Below, one piece after another: positions 21,875 through 32,791 of a stretch of DNA of 64,000 nt (its first letter is position 1; every line of letters starts with the position of its first letter). Source of the DNA: Rhizodiscina lignyota. Its lineage: Eukaryota > Ascomycota > Dothideomycetes > Aulographales > Rhizodiscinaceae. Below the pieces are notes generated by a model. The model had not been told where the DNA came from. It saw only the letters and a program-made list of their open reading frames with translations, and made no database searches. Position numbers and translations under genes: made by a program. The stretch lies in contig ML978126.1 in the NCBI GenBank assembly GCA_010015805.1, forward strand, positions 1,798,001 to 1,862,000. The letters are read 5' to 3'.

Positions 21875-23281
21875 CTACTGTGCAAGGAGCGCCTTCGCGC
21901 CCGGCTCGCTGCACACATACACCACATCATGCGCATCCGTGAAACCATTGAACCGTGTAGCACTGCACTTCGTGTACGCGCCCATGTCCTCAAAGTACAG
22001 CCAGTCGCCGACTTCCAGGGCCTCAGAGGCGGTCCATTTCTCCGCGATGCAGTCGATGCCGTCGCACGTCGGGCCCCAGACGGAGTATTCAGTGACACCG
22101 CCTGCCCTAGCGGCGTCGAATTCGCACCCGTCCTGATTCTCTGCGGAATCGTAGAGGAAACGATCGCCGGACTTGAGAATTCGTGGCACGGGGTGCTGAT
22201 GATCGAACATGATGCTGCTAAAGTTGCCGTACACGCCGTCGTTCAGGTAGAGCATGTAGCTCTGCGTGCAGAGCACTGGGTCGACTATGGAGCGGCGCGC
22301 GATCACATGGCAGGCGATGTTGAAGGCGCTGGACACATAGTAGCGGCCAGGCTCACCGATGATGCGCACCGAAGACGGGAAGTTCGCGTCCAAGGCGGAT
22401 GAGAGGACGGCAGCCATGTTTTCGAACGATTCGGAGACGAAGCCGCCGCCAACGTCGAGGGTATGCAGATTGAAGCCGATTTCTGCAGCTTGGTCAAAGA
22501 CGAAGCGGGCGTCTTGGACAGCCTTGAGAAAGGCCTCAGGGTCGGAGGCGCCGGATCCAACGTGGAAGGCCACACCAACGACATTGAGTCCAAGGTCCTT
22601 TGCGAGCTGCAGCAGATCTCCGGTATCATTGAGAGACGCGCCGAACTTCAAGCTCAAGCGGCACAAGCTCGCCGAATCATCCGTGAGGATACGAAGGAAG
22701 AGCTCTGCGTCTGGATACAGCTGCTTCGTCTTGTAGAGCTCATCCGCATTATCAAACGTCATCTGCTTGACGTCGTGCTGACTGGCATAGCGGACGTGAG
22801 ACTTGGTCTTGCAGGGCTGGGCATAAATAATCCGGTGGGGCTCAACGCCGAGCTTGAGCACTTGCTCGATCTCCGCCTTGGAAGCGCAGTCAAAACCGGT
22901 GCCAAGAGCGGCGAGGAGGCGGACGACTTGGGCATCAGGGTTGCATTTGACCGCTGAAGAAATATTAGCAAGGGAGAACTAAGAAATCAAGGATTGAGGC
23001 AACCCACCATAATATGGCTTAATGCGTGGAAGATTCAGCTTCCAGCGCAGATGCTGGCGGTAAACAGAGCCCAGATCAGCCACGAAAAAGGCATCTTCCT
23101 CGCCCACTTCGCAGGTGTCTCCATCCACGCCGTCTACGCGTTGCTTGAACGCTTGTCCAATAATCTCCTTTGCATGCTCTACGCCATTTCCGTAATTATT
23201 ATGAAGATCGCCGCCGTAGTGGCTCGTCAACGAGAGTTGTGCATAATCTTCGGTCGTAGTAGCGATAGCCGATGGTGCCAT
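21875..23281 (-). CDS. SPE1: Ornithine decarboxylase
   Basis: Exons ending 23008 and starting 22953 join across a 54-base intron, placing PRIKPYYAVKCNPDAQVV in frame; the lysine in AVKCNP is the PLP-binding residue of this fold-III enzyme. Further signatures: GTGFDCASKAEIEQ, IIYAQPCK, GVAFHVGSG, TLDVGGGF, IGEPGRYYV (phosphate binding), and WGPTCDGIDCIAE with the catalytic cysteine. With Met at 23281 the protein is 450 residues. Role: cytosolic PLP-dependent decarboxylation of ornithine to putrescine, the entry step of polyamine synthesis, active as a homodimer. The frame stays open and coding-like upstream to a CTAACAG acceptor at 23351 (HIITHYTFHYLRAHTPSALS), so the true N-terminus probably comes from a further upstream exon. 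The acidic stretch GVDGDTCEVGEEDAFFVAD is typical of fungal enzymes. Confidence 0.95.
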
Positions 23282-23350
23282 GCCCAAGCTCAGAGCGCTT
23301 GGTGTATGTGCCCTGAGATAGTGAAAAGTATAATGCGTAATTATATGCTC

Positions 23351-24423
23351 CTGTTAGGGAGGTCGGAACGGCTCGTAGCCGATGCTGATTTGTGGGCGAG
23401 GCCTCGACGAGTCCCCCTCGTAGAGAGGAAGAACCCCAAAGACCGTCCTATGCGGCAGCTGAGCTTGAGACGTACCGTGAGGTGAGCTTGGTGGAGGAGA
23501 CAGCAGCTTGTGGACTTCGGAATGCGTGTTAGGAGCCAGCAGTCGGGGGTGGCTGGATGTTGAAAGTCCCGCGAGAAGGTCGGATGGTGACAATGTGGGA
23601 AGAGTGGAAAGCAAGGGCGGATGCCGTGATGATGATGTAGCCTTTGCTCAGACAAAGGCGCTGTAGTGAAGCACTGATACGATGTCAGTGAGGCTGTGTT
23701 TGTGCATGTAGTGGAGGGAGAAAAGTTTTTGTTGTGGTGTTGACGAGAGATGGAGGGGCTAAAATTGTGGATGTAAGGCAATAGTGTGCCGGATACTGAC
23801 CGACCTTCCCTTACGTTATTGCCGTGGATCGATCGCACACCCTTTAACCTCGCATGCAGCAATAAGGCATCAATTGGACGCGGGCAGAGGGCGAAGCGAA
23901 AGGGGGAGTGTGCGCTGCAACTTGGCTGCTGAACTGCTGGCCTTGCGCGATTTTCACGGCGAAAAATTGGACGCGGCGGTGTTTCACGCTGGCCTTTGCT
24001 TGTGAAAAATGCAGGTACAAGGATCCCCACCGAAGCAGCGAGACGTCATTGTCACACAACAGCGGGATCTTTGCATGTAGCCGTGGGATATCTATCCTCT
24101 CAGCCCAATATATGGCAGCTGTGGCAGTGCTGCTCAATATTGCACTGCTCGCTCGCACAGTGTGACTCGGGTCTTGTGTGCGCGCTCAGCCTCGGCTTAT
24201 TGATACACAGCGCGATGACTGTTCAGCTACGCCAGAGTACAGGCGGCAGACTGTGTCGAATTGCCGGTGTCCTTGCAAGTCCTATGTGCCGTTTAGGAAT
24301 AAATGTACAGACGAGCCAGTCGTTATCGTCGCATCCCCGCCAAAACAGAAGCCTCCCATTGCAGACACGCCATTTACCCTTCACCCTTTACCGCCATTCC
24401 CGACGCTCCGTCCAATGAGTCGA
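23351..24423 (-). promoter_or_regulatory. Upstream region and probable 5' exon of ODC
   Basis: Reading the minus strand, an ATG at 23614 opens MLSTLPTLSPSDLLAGLSTS..LLAPNTHSEVHKLLSPPPSS and reaches a good GTACGT donor at 23475. The ODC frame resumes at the 23351 acceptor. The block looks coding and is of the kind I expect at fungal ODC N-termini. However, the donor falls in phase 1 and the acceptor in phase 0, so the simple join is out by one or two bases. Either another donor is used or this is a leader frame with a regulatory role. The rest, to the end of DGAT2 at 24424, shows no other gene. Confidence 0.45.
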
Positions 24424-25964
24424 TCACTCGATGATCTCTAACTCGCCCTCTCTGTCCTTTGCAAACCGATCTTTGAAGTCGTCCCAGATGTCCTTCAGCT
24501 CTGACATGTACTGGGCATGCACCTGGTCCACGTACGCTGGATCTGGCTTCTCCTGCATCTGTACCATGATGGGCTTGCCCACGACAATGTTGATTGGCCG
24601 CCTGTATGGCATCAGACCAACGTCGTAGTTGAAGACGCCGCGAGCATGGAACAGCGGGACTGTGAAGCCCATGAATTTTTTGACCAGCAGCTGGAACTTG
24701 TGGATCCATGGGTGGTCAACAGCTGAGACCTGCTCGTACAGATCGTTCTCTCCAAACGCCAGAACCGGAACAAGATCCGCGCCTGTGCGAATGGCAAGTT
24801 TGACAAATCCTTTCCGTCGACCCAGGACGAGCTTAAGGACACCAGGTGAAGCATCGAGACTTTCGCGCGCACCGCCGATGACGATGGTGATGGCACGTCC
24901 CATGCCCTCGTTGTTTGGTCCCCCTTTGGACAAGATATTTTCGCACGACTCCCGCGAGACTGACGCAAGACCAAGACGAAGTGCATAATCGCGATACAGA
25001 GGAATACGGAAATTGGAGTCAAGAGTAAGAAGAGTATTCGTAATACCGGGGAACAGCTGGCCGAATCCAAGTGCCTCGGTGGCAAACGCGGCAAATGCGC
25101 CGTGCGAAATGATGCCATGTGGATGGTATCCAAATATGTACTTGCGTGTAGGAGGCAATTCATCACCCAACCGATAGAGCCTCGCAGGAAAGTATGACGC
25201 AAAAAGAGACCACAGCTTTGACCGTCGCATAGCTTCAGTGCGAAGGGAGAGTCTACCGTCGATCGGAGCGCGAGATATCAGGATGTAGAGGAGATAGAGG
25301 AGGATGATCGGCCAAAGTAGTGGAATCGCGCAGAGCCAGAAGAAGAATGTGAGGAAGAGGGCTATCGAGAGCGTGTGGAGGAGGACCATCGCGGTCTGTA
25401 GGCGTCGCTGTAGGGGTACGTTGAAAGGAGCCCATCGTATCCTGTGAATAGAATATAAGCGCCTATACAAAGCGATAAGCGTAGAATGTCTGCATACTTG
25501 CTGCGCTCCCACCCAGCGCCCGCTCGTCTGCCGGTGACCAACTCTGGTTGCTTCTTCTTGCGCTCTTTGCGATCCTGCCACAGTCGCTCGTCGTATTCGT
25601 TGCTCGGCTTGACGCTGTTCAACGTCTCCCCACTGCCGTTTATCGAGCGGTATCTTTCCTGTACAATGCTGCCATTGTCCCCCTCTTGCTCTTTCTTCGC
25701 GCTGCCATTGAGCTTCGGGTTCGACGGCTTTGATGAGACTCGTTTGTGTCCCCTCGAAGGGCTCTGGGGGGCTTCTCCCATCCCTGAGCCGGAGTATTCG
25801 CCTGGAGTGGGAGGATCGATGCGATGTATACCATTGGTTTGAGGCGAAGAGGTGGTTGGAGGTGGTTGTTGGGCAGCGTCAGAGTAGGATTTGGGAGGGA
25901 GGTGCTGCTCTGCTCGATCGTCCGGCCGCGACGGCTCCGCGTTGAGAGCCGCAGTGGATGCCAT
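24424..25964 (-). CDS. DGA1: Diacylglycerol acyltransferase, DGAT2 family
   Basis: Exons 25964-25498 and 25441-24424 join in frame (494 residues) over a 56-base intron. Residues 1-150 are a disordered, basic and serine-rich extension. Next comes a hydrophobic hairpin (LFLTFFFWLCAIPLLWPIIL). The acyltransferase core follows, with the DGAT2 hallmark YIFGYHPHGIISHGAF (HPHG active-site motif), then RRKGFVKLAIRTGADLVPVL and FGENDLYEQV, and near the end RRPINIVVGKPI. Role: acyl-CoA-dependent final step of triacylglycerol synthesis, at the ER and lipid droplet surface. The long N-terminal tail exceeds the yeast enzyme's; such tails are common in filamentous fungi. It is divergent from the STK19-like gene, sharing a 386-base promoter region. 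Confidence 0.93.
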
Positions 25965-26350
25965 GGTTATTTCAAAGGAGCGTGACTATCCAAGAATCTT
26001 CATTTTCGCGTTGAAGAGACTGCAGGAGTAGGGACATGATGGTGAAATCAGTTTGAGCTGAAATTAGCTCCTGAAGCTTTGACGCTGGTTGGTCCCGCAT
26101 GATGACGCACTTGCCCTGCACTTCGAGTCTTCACTACCTCCTTTTTGCGTATACTACAGAAAAATCCTCAAAATCGTCTGAGAACGAAGTTGCTCCTTGC
26201 CGCATATGAGTTTGAGGGAAAGACTTAGACAATCGATGCCTGAGGATTCAGGCACCTCATAGCCTTGCTCACGTGCTCAAGATGCTCTGGAATCCGCTCT
26301 TTTCTCTCTTCGAGTCATAAAACTCTTCTCCGTCTCTTCCATATCTCATA
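25965..26350. promoter_or_regulatory. Bidirectional promoter region, DGAT2 / STK19-like
   Basis: 386 bases separate two divergent start codons. There is a CACGTG core at about 26271 (gctcacgtgctc) and a CT-rich run directly before the ATG at 26351. No TATA box is clear in either direction. Confidence 0.45.
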
Positions 26351-27568
26351 ATGTCTCTACACTACACGGCTGCTCATTCATCTCGTATCAGGAAGAAGGA
26401 TCCATTAAGACGCCCTTCTTCCTCTTCTTCACCCTTCTCGTCTCATCCCCGGAAGAAGCCTAACTCGTCTTCAACGGCGAAGAAAAGGCCTAGCGTCACC
26501 GAAGATGACTATCCAGACATCCAAACAGAGCGCCTTGATGACACCGGGCTTATTCCGTCGCTCAGCAGAAACTTGGATTTGTCCGGCGTACTTGAGATAA
26601 TGCAACATGTGCAGGAGAATATGTTCACGCCAGTGCCGGACCGAGCTCCAGGCATGTCCTCGAAGCGCATAGCAGAAGTTCTGAACTTCCGCATCTCCTT
26701 GCCACCGATCATCAGTATCTCGCATATACACGCATTGAGTAATTCTCCAACTAGCACTGAGCGCGAAATCTCGTCTCTTGCAGGCCGAGGAGTCCTCAGG
26801 AGAGTCTATATCCCGAACCGCGGTACCGGCAGCTCCGCGACAGGCGAGGGTGTGGCACTGGTATCCGAGTGGGAACGAATGCTGAGCGAGCACAACAATG
26901 TGGCTGACACTGCGAAAGCAAAGTACGTTCAGCTTATGAAGGCGCATCCTACGACCCTTAGCATATCGGCGTCCACCTTCACCAATACCGAGGCCATCGC
27001 ACTCACCCAAGCGGGTTTCTTGACGACATCATCTGCAGCGCCGACCACAGCGGACCGTTTCTTAGCTGGTGCGGCTTTGAATTCTCCAACCGCTGCTCTC
27101 AACCCAAAGCACGTTGCAAAAGCGGCGTCTGGCTCCCTCGCAGCTATTGGTGGATCTAATGCCTTTCTCTCCAGCGGAGGCGGCAGCGGCAGTTCCGCAG
27201 CGGACAACAAAATGGCAACCGGCATGGTGAACTTCTCCCTCCCTAATACCGGGCCATATCTCCACCTCCTCTCGTCGGCTCGCGCGCACATGGTCTCTCT
27301 ACTCTCCAAGGCTTCGCCTCGCTATAAAGAGATGCCGCTGGATTCTCTGAGAGAGCGCTGGGATGGTGGCGTTTCTACCAGGACTCTTGGGGAGGAGGCG
27401 AGGAAAGAAAGGGGAGATAAGAGAGGCTTCATTACGCCGGGGAAGACGAAGAAGTGGCGACAGTTTCATGGGCTGGAGTTTCGCTGGGTGCTAGAGGAGT
27501 GCGTTGGTGCGGGTATGGTAGAGCTGTTCGGCACGGGTGCTGTCGGTATTGGCGTTAGAGCGACATGA
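26351..27568 (+). CDS. STK19-like winged-helix protein, 405 residues
   Basis: A single-exon frame. Residues 1-55 are basic and serine-rich (RKKDPLRRPSSSSSPFSSHP, KKRPS). The Stk19 family pattern (PF10494) then appears: a helix and loop leading to FRISLPPIISISHIHALSNS and STEREISSLAGRGVLRRVYI, where an initial PxIIS..I block is followed by a DxELxxLxxxGxIR-type winged helix. A second winged-helix-like stretch runs TLSISASTFTNTEAIALTQAGFLTTSS, and a third ends the protein (WRQFHGLEFRWVLEECVGAG). Human STK19 is now known as a DNA-binding factor in transcription-coupled repair rather than a kinase. I infer a nuclear, DNA-associated role here. No kinase motifs are visible. Confidence 0.8.
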   Translation: MSLHYTAAHSSRIRKKDPLRRPSSSSSPFSSHPRKKPNSSSTAKKRPSVTEDDYPDIQTERLDDTGLIPSLSRNLDLSGVLEIMQHVQENMFTPVPDRAPGMSSKRIAEVLNFRISLPPIISISHIHALSNSPTSTEREISSLAGRGVLRRVYIPNRGTGSSATGEGVALVSEWERMLSEHNNVADTAKAKYVQLMKAHPTTLSISASTFTNTEAIALTQAGFLTTSSAAPTTADRFLAGAALNSPTAALNPKHVAKAASGSLAAIGGSNAFLSSGGGSGSSAADNKMATGMVNFSLPNTGPYLHLLSSARAHMVSLLSKASPRYKEMPLDSLRERWDGGVSTRTLGEEARKERGDKRGFITPGKTKKWRQFHGLEFRWVLEECVGAGMVELFGTGAVGIGVRAT

Positions 27569-27935
27569 TTTGACGGTTCTGACTAAATGGAAGAACTGCT
27601 TTTGAAATCCAGTGACTTCTGAGGGCTACCTATTAAAGCTGTCCTTCTGAACGCACGTGGATCGAAGAGGGATGCCAAGCATGCTTGTACAACATTCGTC
27701 GCTCAACGGAGTGTTGCAGGACCTTGTGGATCGTGATCTGGTCCACATGCCATGATCATTGCAACCTTAAGTGGACCGCATGCGTTATGTGGTGCTCTTG
27801 GCAGAAGCATAAAAGGGGGCCTGCGATGCATCGAACCTACCTTCTCAAACGAGACTCAGACCTTACTCAAGCACATCGAACCAAAAGACTTCTCACTACG
27901 AAAACGATTACGATTTTATCAAGAATTCTCCAGTC
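27569..27935. promoter_or_regulatory. Upstream region of the first secreted peptide gene
   Basis: It holds the 3' flank of the STK19-like gene and a probable core promoter: an ATAAAAG motif at 27809-27815, about 120 bases before the ATG at 27936, followed by a leader with CTACC, ACAGA and CACTACG runs. Confidence 0.4.
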
Positions 27936-28247
27936 ATGAAGCTCTTCGTGTTCATCTGTGGCGTCCTCGCCATTGTTGCAAGCGCCTACGCTGCTGTACG
28001 CTCCCATTTCATTTAGTTGCAGACTGCTGGTTATCACTGACGCCTGTACAGCCGGTCCCTGTCGAGAACTGTGGCCGCTCTGCTTACCCGGATTCTGAGC
28101 CGGTTTGCGGTGGAATCCCAACTGTCATGTCGGCCATTATCGACTTTGCGCAGCTGGTGAGTTTCTGACAACGCTGTACTTCTGGCCTTGCTGACGTGGC
28201 GGTAGTTGCACGTCTTGGATACTGCAGGCGGTAAGGCGAAGGAGTGA
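27936..28247 (+). CDS. Small secreted peptide, three exons, 68 residues
   Basis: Exons 27936-27995, 28052-28156 and 28206-28247 (20 + 35 + 13 codons plus stop) join in phase 0 at both introns. The first exon is exactly the signal peptide, MKLFVFICGVLAIVASAYAA. The mature part begins PVPVENCGRSAYPDSEPVCG and ends AGGKAKE, with two cysteines forming a possible single disulphide. The exon layout and the PVPxE start after the signal are shared with the gene at 28747, so the two are likely paralogues from tandem duplication. I do not recognise a family; an effector, peptide hormone or antimicrobial role is only a guess. Confidence 0.75.
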
Positions 28248-28746
28248 AAGTGGTGGTTTGATTGTTGGGTCAGTTTGACTTTGATGGCGAGAGCATTGCG
28301 ATTGCGAGGTCGGGTTTAAGGGCGAGATCACTTCAATTGCCATGCTAGATTCAGGAACGAATCATTTATTAAAGGGCTATTTGCTACAGCGATTTGAAAG
28401 TAGCATCGTATAGTGGGAGAAACAGATTTGAGAACTTCACTCACATTTTGAACTCACTCTTCTTTGCGACTACCAGAACTTAGATTCAATGAGTTGTTGG
28501 TGCTAGTGTGAAGTTCTGCATGCAGTGACAGCTCATAGCCCTATCTTTGAAGCATGTTGTCGAAGATACACGCCCGATATTGCAAGCCGCTCCAGGCCGG
28601 GTCATACAATGGCTAGTTCTCTTTATTTAAGAAGGCCTCTTTCCTTCTCTCCCAACATCACCACTTCTCTACTCAACTAAGCTCCACTTCCAAAGTATAA
28701 CCTCTCCAACACTCACAAGCTTCTTGTGTCTTCAATCTTCAATAAC
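28248..28746. other. Spacer between the two secreted peptide genes
   Basis: About 500 bases with no coding region. The last 130 bases contain a TTTATTTAAG element near 28622 and a CT/CA-rich leader (tctcccaacatcaccacttc), fitting the promoter and leader of the 28747 gene. Confidence 0.4.
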
Positions 28747-28980
28747 ATGAAGCCTATTATCTTCTTCCTCGGCGTCCTCATCGCCACCGCGACTCTCGTC
28801 GCCGGTTCTGTAAGTTTCACACTTTCACTCTGCGGTTGGTCATCACTGATCCGGTGATTTCTTCCGCAGCCTGTCCCTGCCGAGTACAACGGAGAACTTG
28901 AGGAGCGCGCCGCTCAAAATATTCCTCCTCCGTGCAATGGTCCATTTCCATTCTTGTGCCTCGGGGGCCCCAGAGCTTAG
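28747..28980 (+). CDS. Small secreted peptide with repeated proline-rich core, 57 residues
   Basis: Exon 28747-28809 encodes the signal peptide MKPIIFFLGVLIATATLVAG plus S. A 60-base intron (GTAAGT..CGCAG) follows. Exon 28870-28980 then gives PVPAEYNGELEERAAQNI and the core PPPCNGPFPFLCLGG, ending GPRA. Signal exon, intron position and the PVPxE mature start match the gene at 27936, while the rest is unrelated, so this is a paralogue with a fast-changing mature region. A 39-base near-copy of the core lies just beyond the stop. The pattern (signal peptide, acidic spacer, short proline/phenylalanine core flanked by cysteines) resembles ribosomal peptide precursors, but no processing gene is visible nearby. 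Confidence 0.68.
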
Positions 28981-29025
28981 ACCAAGCCTCCTCCATGGAA
29001 CGCTCCATTTCCCTTCTTGTGCCTC
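28924..29025 (+). repeat. Two 39-bp copies of a core-coding repeat
   Basis: The segments 28924-28962 and 28987-29025 match at about 34 of 39 positions and are in the same reading frame, encoding PPPCNGPFPFLCL and PPPWNAPFPFLCL. The first is inside the 28747 gene and the second lies after its stop codon. The changes are mostly silent or conservative outside the CN/WN and G/A positions, suggesting that the second copy was once under the same constraint. Confidence 0.7.
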
Positions 29026-29765
29026 TCAGTATATTCAAGAGGGCATGCAGCTTCGGAGCCTTGTAAGTCTGAATATACTGCGATGTTTTCGGTATACTGA
29101 CTCATTGCCAGTCTCATAGTCTGGTAACGACAGTAGCATCATGATCTTATCATGACGGGGTTAGTTTCACGCGGCATGGCCGCTCATTTTGGAGGTTCGG
29201 AATTGGGCAAGGCCTAAAAAGGAGTTGAAATTTGAAATGACAATGGAGGATCAAAAATGCACTGGACACATTGGCACGGGATCGGCTTCAATTCTACTTA
29301 GAAAACAAGAATTAAATTGATGCCTGGTCAAGCATTTCATAATCAGAGCAAGAAATTTGCTCTGTGATGTGAAGTTCAGAGCTGACGTTGCTACTACTTG
29401 CATTCAAGTTGCTCTACTTACCCCTGACTAAGTATCTCTAAACCAACGTCCACCTTCTGCGAGAAAAATTTCAGTCGGAAATTCCTTTGCTAGTATGTGA
29501 ATTCCCCAAGCACTGGTAGTGACGCTATTGGTTCCACGACTTCTCTACTGATAGCTCAAGCTGGTTGACTCTTGAGCTAGCACCAACAGACATTCTTCTA
29601 CCAGGTACTGCCTTACTTGATCTAGAGCTCATGATGCTGATGACGGCATCGGACTGGCCTGGTTGTCTGGTCCATTCTGGCACGGTATGTTCTATTTGAG
29701 TGTGCGATCGAGATATGGAAGGGGGCGAGGTAATCGAGTGGTATTTCTTGGTTTCTTGGTTTCTT
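29026..29765. other. Intergenic region
   Basis: It contains the 3' flanks of the secreted peptide gene (plus) and the Dal5-type permease (minus). No gene, repeat or RNA signal is supported. Confidence 0.4.
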
Positions 29766-31321
29766 CTAGTAACTGTACCTGAAGGATCGATCAATCTTGT
29801 CTGTGATATCAGCTCCCACCTCGATGCTCTGCTCGAACTGTGGCTCTGCATCTCTCTTCTTGTTCTCTGTGGCGCATATGTACCAGTATGCACATAAGAA
29901 GATGAATAGGAGTACCCAAGTAACAATGGCCGTAACGACGCCCTCGAAATATCTTGGCTTGTGGGTCCAGAGTTGAGGTCCTCCAATACAGCCGGCGCAG
30001 TAGCCGATGAAGAACGCAGTATTGGCAACAGCTCTTTTAGTGTTGCCCTTGACATTGGAGGCAAGCAAGCTGAGTAAGATGACCATGATGTCTGAGATGC
30101 AAGAGGACTGGAATGTCTTGATTAGCTTTCATTCCGATCTATGGATTTGTCGGGTGTCTAGACTTACCAGCCACGAAGCAATGACAACCCCCCAGCCAGC
30201 AGATATGGGAAGCTTCAACAATAGTACATTCCCAATCAATGGTGGAATTATCAGAATAATAGACACCAAAGCCCGATTCTTCGGGAAGAGGTAGCATCCG
30301 AACACGCCAATCCAGATAAAGCAGGCCTGGATTGCGCCCGAAGGCGAGGTATACAGCATACTTTGGAACTTACTGTAACCTATGTTATTGATCACGAGAG
30401 AGGCGAACTGCACTGTGTCAGTCTTGCCTGAGGCCACGTTAAGCTGGAGGAGTTGCTTACGGTCAAGACAGACGATTGCATCGTCACCAATACTCCAAAC
30501 GCAAAGGAGAAGTACGTCTTAACGTCCAAGAGAGACTCTTTGAGCTGTGGCAGTGAGAATGACGTCTTATCACCACCCTCTCTGTCTTTCGCTAGTCGCA
30601 TTTTGAGGACTTCCTTCTCGCGAGCTGTGAGAAACCAAGCTTGATCAGGGCCGTCAGGCATGATGAAATAGAAAAGGACTCCACCGGCAAGCGTGAGGCT
30701 ACCGCAAATGATGAAGAGCACCCTCCAGGGCGCAAGGCCATGATCATGCTTCGCAATGCCATACATAAGCAATGAGCCTACAACTTGCGCCATTGCGTTC
30801 ATGGTGACCCATACTCCCACCCGGACAGGATGCTCTCGCTTTTTGTACCAGATACTGCTGATAGTCACGAAGGCCGGAGAGACGGCACCCTCAGCAAAGC
30901 CCAGCAAGAAGCGGACAGTCGCAAAGCCGGCGAAGTTCGTAGGCGCCGCAAGACACATGCAGATAATGCCCCAAGCAACCGCAGTGGCACCCACAAACTT
31001 CATGAGCGGTAGTCGAGACATCAGGTAGATGAAAGGGTACTCCGAGACTAATTGGCCGACGTAGAAAATGCCGGAGCACCAGGAATATTGCGACCCTGTA
31101 AGGTTCAAATCGGTGATGAGATCGAAGACGCCAGCGTATCCAAGACTCTGCTTGTCGAGGTACTGCAGGAAGAACACTATGCACATCGTGGGGAGGATGA
31201 CGGAATCCAACTTTCGGACCAAACGGCGCTCTTCTTCTGCGGTATATCCGATTCCACTGGATTCTTCTACATCCAGAGAGGTGGATTTGGCGATGGGTTT
31301 GTCAACGTGCTTCTCGTCCAT
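29766..31321 (-). CDS. Dal5-family (anion:cation symporter) MFS permease
   Basis: Exons 31321-30461, 30407-30168 and 30107-29766 all join in phase 0 to give 480 residues. The N-terminal EEERRLVRKLDSVILPTMCI leads into TM1, as in allantoate/tartrate permeases. Further family marks: FFLQYLDKQSLGYAGVFDL, motif A replaced by LMSRLPLMKFVG, RFLLGFAEGAVSPAFVTISS, WYKKREHPVRVGVW, the central MPDGPDQAWFLTAREKEVL, and the tail ITDKIDRSFRYSY (usual D.TD.EN..FRY). About twelve membrane segments. Known substrates in the family include allantoate, nicotinate, pantothenate and tartrate; the substrate here is unknown. Likely plasma-membrane uptake. Confidence 0.93.
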
Positions 31322-32791
31322 GGTGTATCTTCGTGTATCTTCTGTGTCGTGAAAATGAACGAGAATCTATACAATGCAGAGCCTAAAAGAAGATAGAGAC
31401 TAGTACGTGAAATGTTTATTAGCCTTCTCAGGAGATTCAATTCATATAGAGTATCGGATGTGACAACCCGATGATGCGCATGCAAGTAACCTGGATCTTT
31501 CCAACCCCGCTCTATTCTGTACTCTGTCGATCATTGGAACGCGATAAGGACAATAATGAGAGTTTTTCGAGCTTCGACAGATAGCTACAGTACGAGAAAT
31601 TGATTCTGACCAGGCTAATTCCAGGCTAATTTCTGACGATGCCGTTCCCAAGTCCCGTCGGGGAGTAAGTTTACATGATCCACTCACGATAATATCATCC
31701 TGCAGAGAACCTGCTATCAGCTATCCTTGCAAGACCTAAACCTGGCAATCTTGTGCTTGTTAGCGCGTACAATACCAGAACGGCTTTAGTACGTTTTTGA
31801 CCTTTTACACAACTTGTCCTGCGGAGTATAAGATTTATGGCCGTCCAACTCACTATGCAGTCTTTGGCCAATCAACTCCGGACAAGTGTAAAATAGTTCT
31901 GGAACCCGTACAGGAATATTGTATGTATCTCTTGGACGGCTCGAGAATTAGATTTACTTGCTTTTCTCGTCGGCGTATATCGAACTAGATCAGAACTCCT
32001 ATCAGTCCAAGCACAAAGATTATCACACTGGCCCCTGTATCAGCCCCCACAACCGCAGATAAACATTGGACTCTTAGCAGTGCTGCCTGTTCTCTGCAAG
32101 TTCGACATATTGCCTGCAGGCTTAGCAGGATGGGTAATCCAAGACGATAATAAATGGGGGTGACTAGCTGAGTAGTACGTGAGTGATCTAACATACAAGA
32201 ATTCACAACAATGCTCATAACCAGCTCCGAGCGAAACTTCGAACCTTAAGTTTATAAATCCAAATGTAAATTTATAAACGAAAGAATGGATGTTTCGTTC
32301 ATTAATCGATACTACTGTAGTCGGATTCGCGCACAGAACGGAATATCGTGCACTTGTGAAATGGCATGTGTTCAAACTCAGATATACGGCTTAATATAGG
32401 CCAATCAGAAGGCAGGAAACAAGCTCACAAACAGATATCTGAAACGTATAACATAGAATCAAAAGGCTGAAGGTTGAAGCTGGCTGTAGTGACTGCTAGT
32501 TGTTCGCTGCTAAAGCGATCTCTCGCGATGCTTTCAAAATAACATGAACATGAAGGCTTCAATTTACAGGCGATGACTAAGCACAAAACCCTAACCCTAC
32601 TCACGTACCAGGACTAAACAGAAAATAGAATCCGGGCCGCTATGAAATGCGTGCCTTGGTGCACAGAAATTCCACTACATACAATGCCATAACGTTCGGC
32701 GATATAACCGCTGTGCGCTCATTGGTCGAAGACGTTGATGATTGTCTCCATCTTCTATCGTGCCGTCAGTAGCATGTCCAGACCATAGGCA
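31322..32791. other. Intergenic region, 1.5 kb, AT-leaning
   Basis: Upstream of the Dal5-type permease and downstream of tandem-family gene A. A short duplicated phrase (caggctaatt ccaggctaat) occurs at 31611-31629. Short frames on the minus strand (31985-32375) have no support. A lone aaccctaaccct at about 32588 is too short to be read as a telomere relic. Confidence 0.4.

Noticed and set aside
23341-24030. A 229-codon minus-strand frame upstream of ODC
   Set aside because: Composition is low in coding signal and it overlaps the better-supported leader/exon frame from 23614; no domain or splice partner.
32586-32600. Telomere-like aaccctaaccct
   Set aside because: Only about two repeat units in ordinary intergenic DNA; no further subtelomeric features.
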